Assembly: GCA_035328465.1 (NCBI GenBank)
Contig: DAOLIQ010000066.1
Location: forward strand, 1 to 19,414
Direction of reading: 5' to 3'
Origin: JADJEI01 sp035328465
GTDB lineage: Bacteria > Bacteroidota > Ignavibacteria > Ignavibacteriales > Ignavibacteriaceae
DNA: 19,414 nucleotides
The stretch's first letter is position 1. Every line of letters begins with the position of its first letter. Below are positions 7,175 to 15,904 of the stretch, piece by piece. The notes below the pieces were generated by a model. The model worked only from the letters and a program-made list of their open reading frames with translations, was not told the DNA's origin and did no database searches. The position numbers and the translations under genes were made by a program.

Positions 7175-9622
7175 TTACTTCTTACCATTCTTTTTATGAG
7201 CGATAGGCTTAGAATTTTTTTTTCTTTTTTTTGTGTCATCAAAAATAAATGGAATAGCATCCTCAATTTTAGCAATAGGAATTATATTCATTCCTTCTTT
7301 TACCATAGGAGAAATTTCTTTCAGATCAATTTCATTGTCTTTTGGAATAAGCACAGTGGAAATTCCAGAACGTTTTGCGGCGAGTAATTTTTCATTCAAA
7401 CCGCCAATTGGAAGAACAATTCCTTGTAAAGTAATTTCACCGGTCATTGCCACATCGTTTGAAGCAGCCTTGCCGCTGATAACGGAGTACATTGCCATTG
7501 TCATTGTAATTCCTGCTGAAGGTCCATCCTTTGGTATAGCCCCTTCGGGCAGGTGAATATGAATTTCTTTCCCTTTAAAAAAATCAGGACTTATGTTTAA
7601 TTTCTTCGCATTCGATCTCAGATAACTTAATCCAGCCTGAGCCGATTCTTTCATCACATCACCGAGCTGTCCCGTCAGATTTAATTTACCGCCACCATTC
7701 ATAATTGTCACATCAACTGTAAGCAATTCACCGCCGACACTTGTCCATGCCAATCCGGTCACACTTCCAATCCTGTTTTCTTTATTATGGCGTTGATGTC
7801 TGAACCGGGGGGTTTTCAGATATTCTTCTACTTTGGATTCATCAATAATATGATCAATAGCTGTTTTTTTCTTGCCGTTCGATGATTCATGAACTACAAT
7901 ATCCCGTGCTGTTTTACGGCAGATTGATGCAATCTCGCGCTCAAGATTTCGAACTCCAGCTTCACGTGTATACTCGGAAATTATTTTCTTGATAGCAGAT
8001 TCTTCAAATTTAATTTTTTTATCTTCAAGACCGTGAGCCTTTAATTGCTTTGGAATAATATGTCTCTTTGCAATTTCATTTTTTTCAAAATCAAGATAAC
8101 CAGGAAGTTCAATGATCTCCATTCTATCCTGCAGAGGAAGGGGTATATTATACCGGAGATTTGCTGTTGTAATAAACATTACCTGCGAAAGATCATAATC
8201 AACTTCAAGGTAATGATCGTTAAATGAATGATTTTGTTCGGGATCCAAAACTTCAAGCATCGCCGAGGAAGGATCGCCTCGAAAATCCATACTCATTTTA
8301 TCTATTTCATCCAACAGCATAACAGGATTTATTGTGCCCGCTTTTTTCATGGACTGAACAATCTTTCCAGGCATTGAACCGATATAGGTTCGGCGATGTC
8401 CTCTTATCTCAGCTTCATCACGAACGCCTCCAAGGCTGATACGGACAAATTTTCTGCCAAGTGCTCTTGCAATTGATTTACCAAGAGAAGTTTTTCCAAC
8501 GCCGGGAGGTCCGACAAAACATAAAATCTGTCCTCGCATTTTTTTTACAAGATTTAAAACAGCTATGTGCTCAACAATTCTTTCCTTGGGTTTTTCCAAA
8601 CCGAAATGATCTTCGTCAAGAATTTTCTGAACGTGAATTATTTCAAGATTATCTTTTGTCCTATTGGACCAGGGAACTTCAGTTAACCAGTCAAGATAAT
8701 TTCGAATAACTGTTGATTCGGGCGACATGGGTGGTGTTTTTTTGAGTTTGTTAAATTCCTCAATAGCTTTTGCATGTGCTTCTTCAGGCATTTTTGCTTT
8801 TGTGATTTGCTCTCGGATTTTTATAAATTCCGGTGAAGTATCTTCATCTTCACCAAGTTCATCCTGCAGTATTTTTATTTGTTCCTGAATAATAAACTTT
8901 CGCTGAGTCTTGGCTATGTTTTCCTGAACTTTGTTATCAATTTCTTTTTCAATTCTCAGAATATCAATTTCTGAATTAAGAATTTTTATTACTTCGAGGT
9001 ATTGCTCTTTTAAATTAGACTTTTCGAGAATTGCTTGTTTTACATCTACAAACTGATTGATATTTGCTGCAACGTAGAAAAGTTTTCTATCAGGTTCATG
9101 AATATTTTCGAAAGCAGTCAGTGTCTCATTCGGGATATTTCTACTGATCTTTACATAGTCTTTAAAGAGTTGATTCATTTGCCTGATCATAGCATCCATC
9201 TCGTGGTCATTTTCTGTTTCAGAAAGGACTACCTCAATTTTAGCTTCAAAAAATTCGGTCCGCTCGGTAAAAGAAATTATTTTACCCTGAATTAATCCAT
9301 CAACTAAAATTTTAATTAACCCGTTGGGGAGTTTTAAAATTTGCACAATCTTTGCTATTGTTCCATCTATATAAATATCTTCGGCGCGCGGATCTTCAAC
9401 ACTTGATTTTTTCTGCGTTGCAAGGAAAATATATTTAGATTCTTCGAGCGCAAAATTGGCTGCGCGTATTGATTGCTCCCTTCCAACAAGGACGGGGAAA
9501 ATCATGTACGGAAAAATCACAATATCCCGTAATGGCAAAACCGGCAGTATCTCCGGAATGCTTTCGACAATTGATTCCTGATTTTTGTTAGTTAGTAATT
9601 CTTTATCATTAAATTTGTTCAA
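7175..9622 (-). CDS. lon: ATP-dependent protease Lon (LonA)
   Basis: A cytoplasmic AAA+ serine protease for misfolded and regulatory proteins, 815 residues. The N-terminal substrate-binding domain covers about 25-215, followed by a helical region rich in charged residues (215-320). The AAA+ module has Walker A GPPGVGKT (371-378) and Walker B VMLLDEID (434-441). The S16 protease domain (about 610-795) has catalytic S702 in PKDGPSAG and K745 in GLNEK; their 43-residue spacing equals that of E. coli S679/K722. The last 20 residues are Lys-rich and are encoded by two adjacent A-runs (7213-7230). The start is TTG: the AGGAGA at 9628-9633 lies five bases upstream, and the next in-frame Met is already inside the conserved domain (LRDIVIFPYM). 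A good sigma70-type promoter is visible upstream; no CIRCE element was seen. Confidence 0.97.
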   Translation of the reverse strand: MNKFNDKELLTNKNQESIVESIPEILPVLPLRDIVIFPYMIFPVLVGREQSIRAANFALEESKYIFLATQKKSSVEDPRAEDIYIDGTIAKIVQILKLPNGLIKILVDGLIQGKIISFTERTEFFEAKIEVVLSETENDHEMDAMIRQMNQLFKDYVKISRNIPNETLTAFENIHEPDRKLFYVAANINQFVDVKQAILEKSNLKEQYLEVIKILNSEIDILRIEKEIDNKVQENIAKTQRKFIIQEQIKILQDELGEDEDTSPEFIKIREQITKAKMPEEAHAKAIEEFNKLKKTPPMSPESTVIRNYLDWLTEVPWSNRTKDNLEIIHVQKILDEDHFGLEKPKERIVEHIAVLNLVKKMRGQILCFVGPPGVGKTSLGKSIARALGRKFVRISLGGVRDEAEIRGHRRTYIGSMPGKIVQSMKKAGTINPVMLLDEIDKMSMDFRGDPSSAMLEVLDPEQNHSFNDHYLEVDYDLSQVMFITTANLRYNIPLPLQDRMEIIELPGYLDFEKNEIAKRHIIPKQLKAHGLEDKKIKFEESAIKKIISEYTREAGVRNLEREIASICRKTARDIVVHESSNGKKKTAIDHIIDESKVEEYLKTPRFRHQRHNKENRIGSVTGLAWTSVGGELLTVDVTIMNGGGKLNLTGQLGDVMKESAQAGLSYLRSNAKKLNISPDFFKGKEIHIHLPEGAIPKDGPSAGITMTMAMYSVISGKAASNDVAMTGEITLQGIVLPIGGLNEKLLAAKRSGISTVLIPKDNEIDLKEISPMVKEGMNIIPIAKIEDAIPFIFDDTKKRKKNSKPIAHKKNGKK

Positions 9623-9662
9623 AAGGTTCTCCTGAATTTTCTATTCGTAAAATCACAATCAA

Positions 9663-9691
9663 AATATATTAAAATACTAACCTGCTTTCAA
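9663..9691 (-). promoter_or_regulatory. Sigma70-type promoter for lon
   Basis: On the minus strand, TTGAAA (9691-9686) and TATATT (9668-9663) are separated by exactly 17 bases. The predicted start near 9656 leaves a leader of about 34 bases, containing the AGGAGA ribosome binding site, before the TTG start at 9622. It probably drives lon, msrC and dnaX. Confidence 0.6.
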
Positions 9692-9837
9692 GGAAGATAA
9701 ATTGGTGCAGATCATTGAATTGCTATTAAATTTGTTCCTGCCCTGATACTGCAATATATTTTGCGTTTACACTTACCCACAACCTTAACCAAGAAATTGA
9801 ACCCTGCATTATGCTTATATTAAAAGTAAAAAAATAA

Positions 9838-10602
9838 ATGATTAATGACATAATTAATATTTCGCGCGAAGCAGGGAGTTTAATTCGTGAAGGCTTTGGG
9901 AAACATCTTCAAATTGAATTCAAAACAAATGAATCAAATCTCGTAACGCAAATAGATAAAGCAGCAGAAAAAATTATCCTTGATTTCATTAAGAAAAAAT
10001 ATCCTTTACACGGAATAATTGCGGAGGAAAGTGGTGAAGTAAATTCTCGAAGCGAATATGTTTGGGTGGTTGATCCATTAGATGGTACTACTAATTTTGC
10101 TCACGGACTGCCTATGTTTTCTGTATCAATCGGACTGAGAAAAAACAATCAGACTATTGCCGGCGTTGTTTACGATGTAATGCAAAATATCGTTTACTTT
10201 GCGGAACTTGGTGGCGGTGCTTTTGCTAATGCAAATAAAATATTGGTTAGTAAAACAGATAAACTTCAGCGGGCTTTACTTGTCACGGGTTTTCCATATA
10301 ACATTTCTGAAAATCCTGAAAATGCTTTTGAGCGATTTGCAGCATTAACTAAATCGTCACGGGGGATGAGGCGGCTTGGCTCGGCTGCAATTGATTTTTG
10401 TTATGTGGCAAGAGGAGTTTTTGATGGATTTTGGGAAGTGTTTCTCAATCCCTGGGATTTGTGCGCAGGGAAATTAATCCTTGAAGAAGCGGGGGGACTT
10501 GTCACCGATTTCGATGGATCGCAGATTGATATTTTCACGCCAAGAATTCTCGCAACCAATTCTTTAATACATCAGCAGATGATAGATATATTAAAATTGT
10601 AG
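9838..10602 (+). CDS. suhB: Inositol-1-monophosphatase family protein
   Basis: A Mg2+-dependent sugar-phosphate phosphatase of 254 residues in the IMPase/SuhB family. The metal-binding residues are visible: E63/E64 in IAEESGE, the DPLDGTTN motif at 79-86, and WDLCAG with D207, followed by LEEAGG. Length and motif order are those of bacterial inositol monophosphatases. The substrate cannot be read from sequence: myo-inositol-1-phosphate, fructose-1,6-bisphosphate or related esters are all possible for this family, and the symbol reflects family membership only. It is the only plus-strand gene in the window, divergent from lon across 215 bases and convergent with the acyl-CoA synthetase. The ATG has no Shine-Dalgarno; the leader is a run of As. 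The upstream stretch contains TTGAAC at about 9798, but no convincing -10 at 17 bases. Confidence 0.92.
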   Translation: MINDIINISREAGSLIREGFGKHLQIEFKTNESNLVTQIDKAAEKIILDFIKKKYPLHGIIAEESGEVNSRSEYVWVVDPLDGTTNFAHGLPMFSVSIGLRKNNQTIAGVVYDVMQNIVYFAELGGGAFANANKILVSKTDKLQRALLVTGFPYNISENPENAFERFAALTKSSRGMRRLGSAAIDFCYVARGVFDGFWEVFLNPWDLCAGKLILEEAGGLVTDFDGSQIDIFTPRILATNSLIHQQMIDILKL

Positions 10603-10603
10603 C

Positions 10604-10622
10604 GAACAGGTTATATCTGTTC
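10604..10622 (+). terminator. Possible weak terminator after the IMPase gene
   Basis: A 6-bp stem (GAACAG at 10604-10609, CTGTTC at 10617-10622) with a 7-base loop begins two bases after the stop codon. Only a mixed T-rich tail (AATTTCTTTG) follows it. Confidence 0.3.
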
Positions 10623-10639
10623 AGTCAATTTCTTTGAAG

Positions 10640-10668
10640 AAAAACTGATCGGTCGTGCGATCGATCAG
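10640..10668 (-). terminator. Intrinsic terminator after the acyl-CoA synthetase
   Basis: A 7-bp stem (CTGATCG at 10645-10651, CGATCAG at 10662-10668, loop of 10) begins 11 bases past the minus-strand stop and is followed on that strand by five Ts. It lies in the short convergent gap between the two genes. Confidence 0.6.
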
Positions 10669-10679
10669 CATCAAAATAT

Positions 10680-12503
10680 TTATCTTTCCAAACTCTGATA
10701 CATAGTATCTATTATATTTTTGTACCGCTCTTCGACAAATTTTCTTTTCACGCTAAGTTTGGGTGTTATCTCACCTGATTCAATACTAAAAGGATGATCG
10801 AGTAAAGCAAACTTTCTTACACGCTCATAGTTCGCAAGTTTTTTCTGGAAGTGATCCATCTCGTTCTCGAGCAATTTATAAATTTCCTCATCTTTGGTGA
10901 GCTCTTCAACTTTTTTGTAAGCTATGTTGTGAGAATCTGCAAATTCTTTTATTGCCTCAAAATCAGGGACGATTAACGCGGTTAAAAACATTCTTCTATC
11001 ACCGATAAGCACAAACTGATCAATATATTTGCTTGCAAGGAACATACTTTCGATAGGGGTGGGGGCAATGTATTTACCCGCTGAAGTTTTAAAGAGATGC
11101 TTCTTTCTATCCGTGATTACCAAAAATCCCTCTGCATCAAACACTCCGATATCGCCTGTGTGCAGCCATCCGTCTATAATTGTTTCGTCAGTTTCTTTTT
11201 TATTCTTGTAATAACCTTGCATAATATTCGGACCGCGCGCTAGTATTTCTCCATCAGAAGCAATCTTCACCTCTACACCCGAAAACGGCTTTCCAACTGA
11301 GCCAAATTTATAGTCATCAAGTTTATTCGCTGAAATTACAGGCGAGGATTCAGTCAAACCATAGCCCTCTAATATTATAATTCCTGCAGCTTCAAAAAAT
11401 TCTCCGAGGTCTCTCGAAAGTGCAGCGCCGCCGGAGATAAAAAATTTCAATCTGCCTCCGGTTTTTTCTCTTATCTTTTGAAAGACTAATTTATCAGCCA
11501 GTGCGTGCTTTAAGCTAAGGGTGAGGGGAATACTATTTTTCTTTTTTGCTTTTGCATATTCTCTGCCCGTCTCAAGTGCCCAGAAAAATATTTTTTGCTT
11601 CTTGGCAGGCTGGCTTTCAACGTTCTTAATAATTTTTGAATAGATCCTTTCAAAAAGCCTTGGCACAGTCGTCATCAAAGTCGGTTTTACTTCGATAAGG
11701 TTTTGAGCGACAGATTCAATACTTTCGGCATAATAGACTGTAGCGCCAGATGCAAAAGCGGTGTAGAATCCACCCATCCTTTCGAAAATATGGCAGAGCG
11801 GCAGGAAGGATAAGAAGATATCGTCCTTCGAGATTGGGTAGGTAGCAAGGGCAGAATTTACATTTGATAAAATATTTTTATGCGAAAGCATCACTCCCTT
11901 TGGTTCGCCTGTGGTTCCTGAAGTATAAATTATTGTACAAAGATCATTTTCCTTTGCGAGTTTTAAACTATCCTTAAAATAATCGGGATGTTTTGCTCTT
12001 AAATTATTACCAAGATTTTGAACTTCTGAGAAAGTGTGCAGGTTTTTTGTTTCTGTTTTATCTTTTTCATTTAGCAGAACGATAAAATTCAAGTAGCGGC
12101 ATTTGTCTTTTATCTTCAAAAGTTTTGTCAACTGAAGTTTAGTTGAGACAATTATTCCTTTAGCTTCCGAGTTATTTAAAATAAATTCAACAGAATCAGA
12201 CGTAAGGGAAGGGTAGAGCGGAACATCAACCGCACCTAAACCAAGAATCGCAAAGTCTGCATAAACCCATTCAGGTCTGTTTTCCGATAGGATTGCTACT
12301 TTGTCACCTTTGCCAATTCCAAGTTCGGTTAGACCAAAAGCAAAACTTCGGGTCTGCTCTTTTAATTCTGCGTATGTGATGCCGGCATACTTACCATCTA
12401 CCTTCCGAGAGATAATAAACTTTTCAGGATGCTTTACGCCGTAATCATCAGTGAGAAATTCAAAAAGTTCAGGAATGGTTTTGCAGGCTTTTAATAGTGC
12501 CAT
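10680..12503 (-). CDS. Long-chain fatty acid-CoA ligase (AMP-forming)
   Basis: Activates long-chain fatty acids to acyl-CoA through an acyl-adenylate, feeding lipid synthesis or beta-oxidation; 607 residues. The ATP-binding motif YTSGTTGEPKG is at 193-203, YGLTE at 381-385, GWLHTGD at 445-451 and DRKK at 465-468, with the catalytic Lys region TSAGKYIAP just after (K477). The insert between about 295 and 350 and the FLPLCHIFER segment place it with the FadD15/long-chain ACSL type rather than with short acetyl-CoA synthetases. No membrane segment is evident. It starts with ATG and has AGGAG at 12514-12518, ten bases upstream. It is flanked by terminators on both sides, so it is probably a single-gene transcript. 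The 12504-12718 stretch upstream holds its leader; I see no clear promoter or regulator site in it. Confidence 0.93.
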   Translation of the reverse strand: MALLKACKTIPELFEFLTDDYGVKHPEKFIISRKVDGKYAGITYAELKEQTRSFAFGLTELGIGKGDKVAILSENRPEWVYADFAILGLGAVDVPLYPSLTSDSVEFILNNSEAKGIIVSTKLQLTKLLKIKDKCRYLNFIVLLNEKDKTETKNLHTFSEVQNLGNNLRAKHPDYFKDSLKLAKENDLCTIIYTSGTTGEPKGVMLSHKNILSNVNSALATYPISKDDIFLSFLPLCHIFERMGGFYTAFASGATVYYAESIESVAQNLIEVKPTLMTTVPRLFERIYSKIIKNVESQPAKKQKIFFWALETGREYAKAKKKNSIPLTLSLKHALADKLVFQKIREKTGGRLKFFISGGAALSRDLGEFFEAAGIIILEGYGLTESSPVISANKLDDYKFGSVGKPFSGVEVKIASDGEILARGPNIMQGYYKNKKETDETIIDGWLHTGDIGVFDAEGFLVITDRKKHLFKTSAGKYIAPTPIESMFLASKYIDQFVLIGDRRMFLTALIVPDFEAIKEFADSHNIAYKKVEELTKDEEIYKLLENEMDHFQKKLANYERVRKFALLDHPFSIESGEITPKLSVKRKFVEERYKNIIDTMYQSLER

Positions 12504-12710
12504 ATTTCTCTAACTCCTTTTATTCATAAATTAAATTGCTGAAATGGTTTGCTATTGAACCCGGATAAAATTTCTAATTATTTTACGATTAAGGTTTAAG
12601 TACAGACATCTGCGCCGCAAAATAATATCAAATAAAGTAATTCCAAATAAGACCAAGTGAGATTTTTGTGGAAATATTTTATAATAAAACTTAATCTCTG
12701 AATATAGTGG

Positions 12711-12742
12711 AAAATAAAAAGTCCCGCGTGAATGCGGGACTT
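12711..12742 (-). terminator. Intrinsic terminator after the M43 protease
   Basis: A perfect 9-bp stem (AAGTCCCGC at 12719-12727, GCGGGACTT at 12734-12742, loop of 6) is followed on the minus strand by TTT-A-TTTT. It lies about 30 bases past the protease stop. Confidence 0.9.
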
Positions 12743-12773
12743 AAGTTAAATACTGAAACTTTTAGGTGAAAAA

Positions 12774-14945
12774 TTATTTCACTAAAAGCATCTTCTTAGT
12801 TTCTACAAAATTGCCTGTGCTTAATCTGTAGATGTAAACGCCACCTGCAAGATCGGCAGCATCGAAAACTGCGTTGTACGATCCAACAGATTTTGTCTCA
12901 TCAACGAGATTTGCAACTTCATTTCCAAGTATATCATATATTTTTAACGAAACGTGAGTCTCAGCAGGAATTTCATATCTAATTATTGTTGAAGGGTTAA
13001 ATGGATTTGGATAATTAGAAAGTTTATATTCAGTGATAGACTCAATAGGTTTATTCAATGTAACTTCATCATCGTTTAAGGAATAGAAGTCATTTACTAA
13101 TTCTTCGGCCGGTTTCATTTCGTTTTTATTTAAAGAAGCTTGAATGAAATGTCTGCCGAATTGCTTTTGAATTACCTGTTGTTCCTGATCTGCTAAAACA
13201 TTTTCGCCAAATCGTGCAGGTACACCGGAGAGCTCTATATCATCAAAGTAAGCACCTTCGCTTGTACCGCTGCTGTTTGAGAAAAATCTAAATCTGAAAC
13301 TAAAAGTAGTGAAGCCTGTTAAGGTAAATACTTTTTGTGACCATGTTGTGCCTCCTGTTCCGGACCATCTTTGTGCCTCAACCCACGTACCTGAAGAGTT
13401 CAGATATTCAAAGGCTACGAAGTCGGAAGAGTTTTTGGTTTTGTAGTATAACCAGAAACTGAACTCAACGCCTGTATAACCACTTACATTAATACCGGTT
13501 AATTTTTGAGCGCGGGTGTCCATATTATTATCATAAACCTGCCCTGCTTTATTACTAAAGTCAGCACAATAAACACTCCAGCTTCCGGAATGAATTTTAG
13601 CGCCGCTGCTTTGATCGCCCCAATAATCTAATCCGCTTGTTCCATTAGCATCGGATGAGCTCCAATTAGCTCCGGGAACTTCGCTCCCCGCTAATTCAAA
13701 TCCTTCGCTGTAAATTACAACGGGATTTCCTCCAACAGTAGAGATAGTTGCCGTTGTATTCGCTGTACCGGTGAAACCATCGTTATCTGTAACAGTTAAA
13801 CTTACATTATAAGTCCCTGCCGCTGCATAAGTATAGGAGGGGTTAGCTGATGTGCTGGTGTTTCCGTCTCCGAAGTTCCAGAGGTAACCAACTATTGAGC
13901 CGTCAGGATCGTTGCTTCCGGCACTGCTGAAATTTATTGCTGTTCCTTCGATTCCTGCATACGGTCCATTAGCAACTGCGATAGGATTTGTTCCACCGCC
14001 GCCGCCTGTAGTCCATAATGAAGATCTTATTCCGTCAAGAGTAGCGTTTTCTCTGCTTGATTGATTGATCGTAAAAATATTCATGCACGCATCATCAGTA
14101 TAATCCATATAGTTTTCAACCATATCAACTGAACTGCAGGAAACGTGACCGGTTGGACAACCATAGTTTGGAGCACTTACGAAAGGAGTATCATCACAGT
14201 AATCACCGGGAGCTGAGCAGCCGCCTTGAAATGTGTGGTATAAATTTAAGTAATGTCCAATTTCATGAGTAGCTGTTCTTCCAAGATGGAAAGGCGGGGT
14301 GACAGTTCCAGTTGTTCCAAAGGCTGAGTAAAGACAAACAACGCCATCTGTTGCCGAAGGTCCACCAGGAAATTGAGCATATCCAAGTAAACCACCGCCA
14401 AGATTACAAACCCAAAGATTTAGATAATGTGCAGGATCCCAGGGATCAATACCGCCATTAGCTGTTCTTTTAACATTGTCATTTGTGGTGAAAGAAGTAA
14501 CTGTGGTTAAGGTTCTGGTAATTCCATTTGTTGGATTGCCGTTAGGATCGGTTGTTGCAAGATAAAATTCGATTTCGGTATCTGCACCAACTGGATTTGT
14601 GTTATAACCATTTGTGCCAAACATTTTTCTGTAGTCTTCGTTCAATACTGTAATTTGAGATTGAACTTGAGCATCAGAAATATTCTGTGCAGCTGTTTTA
14701 TAAACTACATGAACAACTACCGGAATTTGACGAATCACACCACCGGTGTATTGACCTTCGCCGGAAATAATTCGATTCTGCATGTCCATTTCAATTTGCT
14801 GCATCCGATCTTTAAGAGTGGGATCTTCTTTCATCAAACGATCAAGAACTTCCATGCTTCCGCATCGGTCTTGAATTTGTCCCCAGATTTTTGGCTGCAT
14901 TCCTGCCAAGAGAACTACAAAAAGTACGAGTAGTTTACGTATCAC
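12774..14945 (-). CDS. Secreted M43 metalloprotease with PKD and T9SS sorting domains
   Basis: A 723-residue exported zinc protease. A signal peptide covers about 1-23 (ends IWGQ). The M43 catalytic domain (about 70-310) has the HExxHxxxxxH zinc motif with H227, E228, H231 and H237, the Met-turn ENYMDY (M280), and many Cys as in pappalysin/cytophagalysin proteins. A Gly-rich linker (314-319) leads to a PKD domain (about 321-403; WNFGDGNTS). A beta-rich MAM/jelly-roll-like domain follows (about 411-575; ends AYFDDIELSG). The last 80 residues are a type A T9SS sorting domain (YPNPFNPST, DILGNEV, GGVYIYRL, ending KKMLLVK). It should therefore be exported by Sec, passed through T9SS and attached to or released from the cell surface; the substrate is unknown. 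The start is GTG, supported by AAGGAG at 14952-14957, six bases upstream. It is probably monocistronic. Confidence 0.93.
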   Translation of the reverse strand: MIRKLLVLFVVLLAGMQPKIWGQIQDRCGSMEVLDRLMKEDPTLKDRMQQIEMDMQNRIISGEGQYTGGVIRQIPVVVHVVYKTAAQNISDAQVQSQITVLNEDYRKMFGTNGYNTNPVGADTEIEFYLATTDPNGNPTNGITRTLTTVTSFTTNDNVKRTANGGIDPWDPAHYLNLWVCNLGGGLLGYAQFPGGPSATDGVVCLYSAFGTTGTVTPPFHLGRTATHEIGHYLNLYHTFQGGCSAPGDYCDDTPFVSAPNYGCPTGHVSCSSVDMVENYMDYTDDACMNIFTINQSSRENATLDGIRSSLWTTGGGGGTNPIAVANGPYAGIEGTAINFSSAGSNDPDGSIVGYLWNFGDGNTSTSANPSYTYAAAGTYNVSLTVTDNDGFTGTANTTATISTVGGNPVVIYSEGFELAGSEVPGANWSSSDANGTSGLDYWGDQSSGAKIHSGSWSVYCADFSNKAGQVYDNNMDTRAQKLTGINVSGYTGVEFSFWLYYKTKNSSDFVAFEYLNSSGTWVEAQRWSGTGGTTWSQKVFTLTGFTTFSFRFRFFSNSSGTSEGAYFDDIELSGVPARFGENVLADQEQQVIQKQFGRHFIQASLNKNEMKPAEELVNDFYSLNDDEVTLNKPIESITEYKLSNYPNPFNPSTIIRYEIPAETHVSLKIYDILGNEVANLVDETKSVGSYNAVFDAADLAGGVYIYRLSTGNFVETKKMLLVK

Positions 14946-15160
14946 AGTGAACTCCTTTTATTATGAGTTTTAATTGATTGTTGTTTATAAAATTTTGGAG
15001 CAGATAAAAAAATCCGCCGTCAAAAAAATATTTATTAATAAATTTGAAATAGAATAATCAGAACGTCACTCAACTTGCCGGTAAAAATAAATTCAAGAAA
15101 TATATGGAGCAAATAATTATTCAATAAAAATCAAAATATTTTAAGCAGGTTTGTTTCATT
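14946..15160. other. Intergenic region between lptB and the protease
   Basis: This 215-base AT-rich gap must hold the lptB transcript end and the protease promoter. What I can see is the AAGGAG ribosome binding site (14952-14957), a TTGACG sequence on the minus strand near 15017-15022 without a -10 at normal spacing, and a 14-base all-AT perfect palindrome at 15030-15043. I see no convincing terminator and no RNA gene. Confidence 0.5.
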
Positions 15161-15904
15161 TTAATAACGATCAAGCTTGAATTTTTCACCGAGATATAAT
15201 TTCCTTACTTCCTCATCGTTGGCAAGAGTTTCCGAGTCGCCCTGTTTGAATATAATGCCATTGATTAAAATATATCCGTTGTCAACAATGCTCAATGTTT
15301 CGTGTACGTTATGGTCAGTGATGAGCACGCCGATTCCTCTGTTCTTCAAGTTTGCAACAATTACCATAATATCTTCGACCGCTATCGGGTCAACGCCGGC
15401 AAAGGGTTCGTCAAGCAAAATAAAACTTGGATCAGTTGCGAGTGCGCGTGCAATCTCTGTACGCCTTCTTTCGCCGCCGCTAAGTTGGAATCCTTTACTC
15501 TTTCGCAGCGAAGCAATTGAAAGTTCGTCGAGAAGTCTATCACACTTGGCGAGTCGTTCTTTTTTAGTAAGCTTCGTCATCTCAAGTACGGCGAGCAGGT
15601 TATCTTCAACACTTAATCTGCGAAAGATAGATGCCTCCTGCGGCAGGTAGCCGATTCCCATTCGAGCGCGTTTGTACATCGGCACTTTAGTTATCTCTTT
15701 ATCATCGAGAAAAACTTTTCCTTTATCCGGTTTTATCATTCCCGTTATCATGTAAAAGGTAGTGGTTTTACCTGCGCCATTTGGCCCAAGCAAACCAACT
15801 ATCTCCCCCTTGGAAACTTTAATACTTGCTTTGTTTACTACAATACGCTTCTTGTAAATTTTAACAAGGTTTTCGCTTCTCAATGTTACGGAATTAGCAG
15901 TCAT
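15161..15904 (-). CDS. lptB: LPS export ABC transporter ATP-binding protein LptB
   Basis: The cytoplasmic ATPase that powers LPS extraction from the inner membrane with LptF, LptG and LptC; 247 residues. It has Walker A GPNGAGKT (40-47), the Q-loop (Q89 in GYLPQEASIF), signature LSGGE (141-145), Walker B FILLDEP (161-167) and the H-loop His198 (TDHNVHE). GYLPQEASIFRRLSVEDN and GERRRTEIARAL are diagnostic of LptB among ABC ATPases. The ATG overlaps the OstA-like gene's stop (ATGA). In E. coli rpoN follows lptB; here the next gene is the unrelated protease, 215 bases away. LptF and LptG are not in the window. No clear terminator follows lptB. Confidence 0.96.
   Translation of the reverse strand: MTANSVTLRSENLVKIYKKRIVVNKASIKVSKGEIVGLLGPNGAGKTTTFYMITGMIKPDKGKVFLDDKEITKVPMYKRARMGIGYLPQEASIFRRLSVEDNLLAVLEMTKLTKKERLAKCDRLLDELSIASLRKSKGFQLSGGERRRTEIARALATDPSFILLDEPFAGVDPIAVEDIMVIVANLKNRGIGVLITDHNVHETLSIVDNGYILINGIIFKQGDSETLANDEEVRKLYLGEKFKLDRY

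Noticed and set aside
9623..9837. Heat-shock control of lon by a CIRCE element
   Set aside because: No TTAGCACTC-N9-GAGTGCTAA-like repeat is present on either strand of the gap; an ordinary sigma70-type promoter is visible instead.
12504..12773. Hidden RNA gene or small protein in the largest intergenic gap
   Set aside because: Apart from the protease terminator and the acyl-CoA synthetase ribosome binding site, I see no tRNA-like fold, no open frame with a start signal and no riboswitch-like conserved core.
15177..15650. A 157-codon plus-strand open frame opposite lptB
   Set aside because: Antisense to a complete, well-conserved ABC ATPase with no independent support.
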